Made by a program: the position numbers and the translations under genes. Under the pieces are notes generated by a model that did not search any database, had not been told where the DNA came from, and was given only the letters and a program-made list of their open reading frames with translations. Below are positions 6,272-9,400 of a stretch of 9,400 nucleotides of DNA, piece after piece (position 1 is the stretch's first letter; the number at the start of each line of letters is the position of its first letter). The DNA is from Gammaproteobacteria bacterium (GTDB lineage: Bacteria > Pseudomonadota > Gammaproteobacteria > SZUA-229): positions 1 through 9,400 of the forward strand of contig JAPHRB010000100.1 in assembly GCA_026197015.1 (NCBI GenBank), written 5' to 3'.

Positions 6272-6823
6272 TTAATCAATTAACAAATGCCCAAAGTAAG
6301 AAAATATACCTAACATAATGCCTGTTAAAAACTGAGCGTGTACCAGATAGGAAAGTTTTTTGAGTTGTTTTGGTGAGTATTTCCAGGTAAGAAACAGTCC
6401 AAATAAAGCTTGCCAGACAACTAATATCAATACCGCAGGAAAAAACAATATATCCATTGGTATGCCCATCAATACAATATGCAGTAATATAACGGCGACT
6501 GCTGCAATGCCAAAATAAATATGAGTTCTATCTAAATAACAAAGTAATTTATTTATTACTGAGGAACCGACTGAAGGAAAATATTCCGGTAGTATTCGAG
6601 ATGAGAGCCGGCCTTTTCTAATCATTAATTTCAAAACAGTTCTGGCATATATAAACAACAGCAACCACAGGCCTATTTCTCCAAAACCCTCACCAACTTC
6701 ACTTAGAAATGATTCATTTTCGCTGACAGGAGGATAAGCTATTGATGCGTAAACAAAATAGGCAATAGATACGCTTAAAACAAATAAGGTATATACCAGT
6801 ACTTTTTTATTACTATTTAACAA
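6272..6823 (-). CDS. Five-helix membrane protein with heme-ligand-like histidines, function unknown
   Basis: A 183-residue integral membrane protein with about five predicted helices (roughly 8-29, 47-67, 101-120, 125-146 and 157-181). His101 and His115 lie in one helix spaced H-x13-H, the spacing used for the two b-hemes in cytochrome b and ferric-reductase-like helices. His162 and His179 lie in the last helix. A transmembrane b-type cytochrome or ferric-reductase-like electron carrier is therefore possible, but no FAD/NAD domain is attached and I do not recognise the family. The start is a TTG at 6823: an in-frame TGA lies six codons upstream, no ATG precedes the first helix, and a weak GAG ribosome site sits 6 nt upstream. 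It is the first gene of the probable unit with the cation transporter and the deacetylase. Confidence 0.78.
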   Translation of the reverse strand: MLNSNKKVLVYTLFVLSVSIAYFVYASIAYPPVSENESFLSEVGEGFGEIGLWLLLFIYARTVLKLMIRKGRLSSRILPEYFPSVGSSVINKLLCYLDRTHIYFGIAAVAVILLHIVLMGIPMDILFFPAVLILVVWQALFGLFLTWKYSPKQLKKLSYLVHAQFLTGIMLGIFSYFGHLLID

Positions 6824-7165
6824 TGAAGTCTCGCTTACTCAATATTTTAATTTATCGTGGTAATCTACATCTACTATCCAATAAGATTAAATAATACACA
6901 GAATCTTCATTTTAAAAGTATAACTAGTAACATGTGTAAAATTTCTAAATATATAGTATTACAAATCATAGTCTTTTCATACTCCAGCAACATCAGTATC
7001 TGATTTCACTTTATCATATGATTCTTATACCTTATCAAGTTACTTCATAAGCTAACATAGTAAAGCATTAAGTCTCGATATTCTTTAGCACATTTACTGT
7101 CAAACACTCTAGTAATCTCTACTGACTATAGACTCCCACCATAAATGCATATTAACTCATATACA
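6824..7165. other. AT-rich 342 bp gap upstream of the membrane protein/transporter/deacetylase unit
   Basis: This spacer lies between the stop of the cyclopropane synthase gene and the TTG start of the membrane protein gene, both read leftward. It should contain the end of the lipid operon and the promoter of the three-gene unit. It is strongly AT-rich, with several TATAAT-like hexamers on the minus strand (for example TATACT and TATTAT between 6895 and 6925), but none has a good -35 partner at 16-18 bp. No conserved riboswitch fold, T-run terminator, RNA gene or sizeable reading frame was seen. Confidence 0.45.
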
Positions 7166-8416
7166 TTACCTTCTATATGAAGGTTTGCTGATTACAGCCT
7201 GTACAGTGCTAATAGATCTCTCCATAAAACCTCCTTCGCAGTAACACAGGTAAAACTCCCATAAACGAATAAAAGACTCATCATAACCTAGTTTTTTTAT
7301 TTTATTTTCATAATAAAAAAAGCGTTCACGCCAGTCATGAAGAGTCCTGGCATAGTGATGTCCAATATCTTCAATATTATAGATCGACATATCTGTTGCT
7401 TGAGTTAGAGTCTGACTGATGGCGGTTATAGAAGGTAGACTGCCTCCAGGGAATATATATTTCTGGATAAAGTCGACTTCATTTTTAGCCTGCTGATAAC
7501 GCTGATCCTGAATCGTAATAGCCTGCAAACACATAAGACCTTCAGGTTTTAACAGACTAGAACATTTTTCAAAATAAACATCCAGATGTTCTAGCCCGAC
7601 AGCTTCAATCATTTCAACTGATACCAGCTTGTCATACCGGCCCTGCAAATCACGATAATCTTCTAATAACAATGTTATTTTATCTTGCAGTCCTTTCTCT
7701 TTAATTAACTGCTTCGCATAATCATACTGTTGTTTAGAAATCGTTGTGGTGGTAACGTGACAACCATAATGACTTGCTGCATAAATGGCCAGCCCACCCC
7801 AGCCAGTACCTATTTCAAGAAGGTGATCTTGCTCAGACAGTTCGAGTTTTTGACACAGTCTCTGCATCTTATAAATCGAAGCCTCTTCAAGGCTGGAATC
7901 TGAATCTGCATATACAGCAGAGGAATACATCATGGTGTTATCCAGCATGAGTTCAAATAGATCATTGCCAATATCATAATGCGCGGAGATATTACGCTTA
8001 CTTCCAGTTCGTGTATTCTTATTTAACCAGTGGAAACTCTTATTAATGATACCACTAATACTGCTGCTACCCTTATCAACATCATCAAGCACGTCTCTAT
8101 TAATAACCATAAGTCGCACCAAAGTAGTGAGATCACTACAATCCCAGTCACCTCGAACATAGGCCTCACCTACTCCGACACTACCACCAAAAGCCAGTGA
8201 ACTATAAAAAGAAGAGTCTCGAACGGTTATAGTTGCTTTTAAATCACTTAAGTTTAGATCACCAAACTCAAATATCTGGCCACCATCAACAATCTGTAAA
8301 AGCCCCGTATTCATGCATTCAAGCTTTGTTAATACAATGCGTTTTGCCAGCTGGTTTAATAAACGAGGTTTTACTTTAATTTGATTTTGTATGGATGTTA
8401 CAATATTATTTTTCAT
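7166..8416 (-). CDS. cfa: Cyclopropane-fatty-acyl-phospholipid synthase family SAM-dependent methyltransferase
   Basis: Transfers a methyl(ene) group from S-adenosylmethionine to the double bond of unsaturated acyl chains in membrane phospholipids. The 416 residues (E. coli Cfa 382) comprise an N-terminal lipid-binding region (1-135) and a methyltransferase domain. Motifs: HYDIGND (146-152), EIGTGWGGLAIYAA (201-214, SAM site), VEMIEAVG (267-274, with the Glu271 equivalent of the E. coli active-site Glu), KYIFPGGSLPS (319-329), HYARTLHDW (354-362, Tyr355) and CYCEGGF (391-397, where Cys393 aligns with the E. coli active-site Cys). All key residues are present. The ATG has an AAGAGG site 7 nt upstream and lies 2 bp after the DUF1365 stop. 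In this gene context the protein might make methylated or furan-type fatty acids instead of plain cyclopropanes. The family is certain; the exact product is not. Confidence 0.93.
   Translation of the reverse strand: MKNNIVTSIQNQIKVKPRLLNQLAKRIVLTKLECMNTGLLQIVDGGQIFEFGDLNLSDLKATITVRDSSFYSSLAFGGSVGVGEAYVRGDWDCSDLTTLVRLMVINRDVLDDVDKGSSSISGIINKSFHWLNKNTRTGSKRNISAHYDIGNDLFELMLDNTMMYSSAVYADSDSSLEEASIYKMQRLCQKLELSEQDHLLEIGTGWGGLAIYAASHYGCHVTTTTISKQQYDYAKQLIKEKGLQDKITLLLEDYRDLQGRYDKLVSVEMIEAVGLEHLDVYFEKCSSLLKPEGLMCLQAITIQDQRYQQAKNEVDFIQKYIFPGGSLPSITAISQTLTQATDMSIYNIEDIGHHYARTLHDWRERFFYYENKIKKLGYDESFIRLWEFYLCYCEGGFMERSISTVQAVISKPSYRR
7168..7184 (-). other. Small perfect dyad at the 3' end of the cyclopropane synthase gene
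   Basis: ACCTTC (7168-7173) and GAAGGT (7179-7184) form 6-bp arms around TATAT and overlap the last codons and one base of the stop. No T-run follows on the minus strand, so it is at best a weak 3'-end hairpin, not an intrinsic terminator. Confidence 0.25.
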
Positions 8417-8418
8417 GT

Positions 8419-9222
8419 CTAAACCTCTTTATTTTTGGTCGTATTTATATAATTTTTCCCTGCTTCATCGGCAGGGTTATCAAATGGATGATCAAAAATC
8501 GGTGTTCGTTTTAGCCATAATTTCAGTGCCTCAAAGTAGATTGCTGTAATAACTTTTAGCGTCATAAATGGAAATCCTGTCAACATTTTCGCAAGACTCA
8601 AACTATTGATATCCAGACTACGTAAAGCAAGCACCGCATCAAATATTTTTTCACCATCTGCGTTGTTTTTCATATATACAGATAAATGCTCCCCTGGATC
8701 AGATAGACGCCATTCATAATCTTGATCCATGGAATTGAAGGGTGAAACATGAAACTCTTTACTCAATTCATGAACATGTTTAGATGTGTGACTTGATTTA
8801 GTAGCAGGTAATACATAACAGAATTGCTCACCCCAGGGGGTATTATTCACTTCTACAACAATAACCTCTACCGTCTCACCTGTTTCATCAAAGCAATAAT
8901 AAAAACTCGCAGGATTAAACCCAAAACCGAAATAACTAAGATGAGTCAACAATCTCACCGGGCCATTTAATTTGATGTTTTCCTGCTTAAATACCAGATC
9001 AAGAACAGACTGTTTCAATGACTCTTTCTCGTCACCCATATGAAGTTTTCGATTAAAGTAAGCAAGATTAAAACGTTTTGCTGACCAGAATATAAATCGA
9101 TCAAATAAATTAGGTAACTCATCAAGATCGAGATACATCATAAACATGCGATAACTGAAACCATGCTCATGAGGCAAATAGCGTTTATGATTAACCTGCC
9201 CGACGTATATTTTGCTGTGCAT
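8419..9222 (-). CDS. DUF1365 family protein
   Basis: A 267-residue cytoplasmic or membrane-associated protein of unknown biochemical role, nearly always encoded beside cyclopropane-synthase-like and FAD oxidoreductase genes, so it probably acts in the same fatty-acid modification. Family segments: MHSKIYVGQVNHKRYLPHEH (1-20), FGFGFNPASFYYCFD (98-112), EVNNTPWGEQ (124-133), KEFHVSPFNSMDQDYEWRLS (155-174), PGEHLSV (176-182) and the C-terminal LKRTPIFDHP (237-246). I start at the ATG at 9222 because family members begin MHS-like there and AAGGAG (9238-9233) lies 10 nt upstream. An in-frame ATG at 9255 would add 11 atypical residues and has no ribosome site. The start lies inside the upstream oxidoreductase gene (32 bp overlap), and the end is 2 bp from the cyclopropane synthase start, which implies tight translational linkage. 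Confidence 0.92.
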   Translation of the reverse strand: MHSKIYVGQVNHKRYLPHEHGFSYRMFMMYLDLDELPNLFDRFIFWSAKRFNLAYFNRKLHMGDEKESLKQSVLDLVFKQENIKLNGPVRLLTHLSYFGFGFNPASFYYCFDETGETVEVIVVEVNNTPWGEQFCYVLPATKSSHTSKHVHELSKEFHVSPFNSMDQDYEWRLSDPGEHLSVYMKNNADGEKIFDAVLALRSLDINSLSLAKMLTGFPFMTLKVITAIYFEALKLWLKRTPIFDHPFDNPADEAGKNYINTTKNKEV

Positions 9223-9400
9223 AATCCAGCTGCTCCTTAAAGTCACTAATTGCATCTAATGCGCTGACCACACCATCTTCATGAAATCCATAACGCCAGT
9301 AAGCACCTGCATAAAAACATCGGTTCAAGCCATTTAAACTAGAATGCTGTTTTTGCGCATCCAGTGTGTCATGTGTAAAAACCGGGTGCATATAATTAAG
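9191..9400 (-). CDS. FAD-dependent amine-oxidase-like oxidoreductase, C-terminal end only
   Basis: The last 69 residues of a gene that runs off the right edge. The frame stays open to base 9400, adding LNY before the first visible Met, so that Met is not the true start. The segments NYMHPVF, NGLNRCFYAGAYWRYGFHED (beginning about residue 23) and GVVSALDA match the C-terminus of the NAD(P)/FAD-dependent oxidoreductase family (COG2907), where the GAYW.YGFHEDG stretch forms part of the FAD-binding site. In Proteobacteria such genes commonly precede DUF1365 and cyclopropane-synthase genes and are thought to act on fatty acyl chains. Here the stop overlaps the DUF1365 start by 32 bp, supporting one operon. 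The N-terminal dinucleotide-binding motif lies outside the window. Confidence 0.88.
   Translation of the reverse strand, partial: LNYMHPVFTHDTLDAQKQHSSLNGLNRCFYAGAYWRYGFHEDGVVSALDAISDFKEQLDYAQQNIRRAG

Noticed and set aside
6824..7165. Possible Mn2+ (yybP-ykoY) riboswitch controlling the GDT1 transporter
   Set aside because: The region is almost entirely AT-rich and lacks the conserved GC-containing loops and paired stems expected of this riboswitch class.
1..9400. CRISPR array, tRNA/rRNA genes, insertion sequence, phage or defence system
   Set aside because: No regularly spaced repeats, tRNA-like folds, transposase or integrase, or defence-type domains were seen on either strand; most genes have ordinary housekeeping or envelope families.

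Overview
The window looks like chromosomal DNA from an AT-rich Gammaproteobacterium (or a close relative). The signs are a long-form phosphotransacetylase with an N-terminal P-loop domain overlapping acetate kinase, an oxidoreductase/DUF1365/cyclopropane-synthase lipid cluster, and purine-rich Shine-Dalgarno sites. No genus can be named from sequence alone. I see no rRNA, tRNA, CRISPR array, transposase or phage gene.

Left part (1-3646): the first 37 codons of a class I glutamine-amidotransferase-like gene run leftward off the edge from a TTG start. Divergent from it, after a 225 bp gap with several dyads and a tandem 10-mer, lies pta-ackA. The two genes share an ATGA overlap and encode the acetyl-CoA <-> acetyl phosphate <-> acetate + ATP pathway. 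AckA carries Gln in place of a normally conserved active-site-region His.

Middle (3647-4437): a free-standing gene for an 87-residue, highly charged helical protein of unknown function. It has a good ribosome site, a consensus -10 box and two nearby dyads. A 348 bp gap follows, without a convincing gene; it holds an imperfect inverted repeat and one possible 21-codon microORF.

Centre-right (4438-6823, all minus strand): three closely spaced genes, probably one transcript. In transcription order they are a five-helix membrane protein with histidines placed like heme ligands, a GDT1/UPF0016 cation (Mn2+/Ca2+ type) transporter, and an exported polysaccharide deacetylase with an extra C-terminal domain. 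This trio is the least predictable part of the window.

Right part (7166-9400, all minus strand): the end of an FAD-dependent amine-oxidase-like protein (running off the right edge), a DUF1365 protein and a cyclopropane-fatty-acid-synthase family methyltransferase. The genes overlap or abut, so they look like one operon. Such sets modify membrane fatty acids and in several Proteobacteria belong to stress (ECF sigma factor) regulons. A 342 bp AT-rich gap separates this operon from the trio.

No clearly new large system is evident. The most interesting leads are the putative heme-protein/cation-transporter/deacetylase trio, the paired dyads before the small helical protein, and the AckA substitution.
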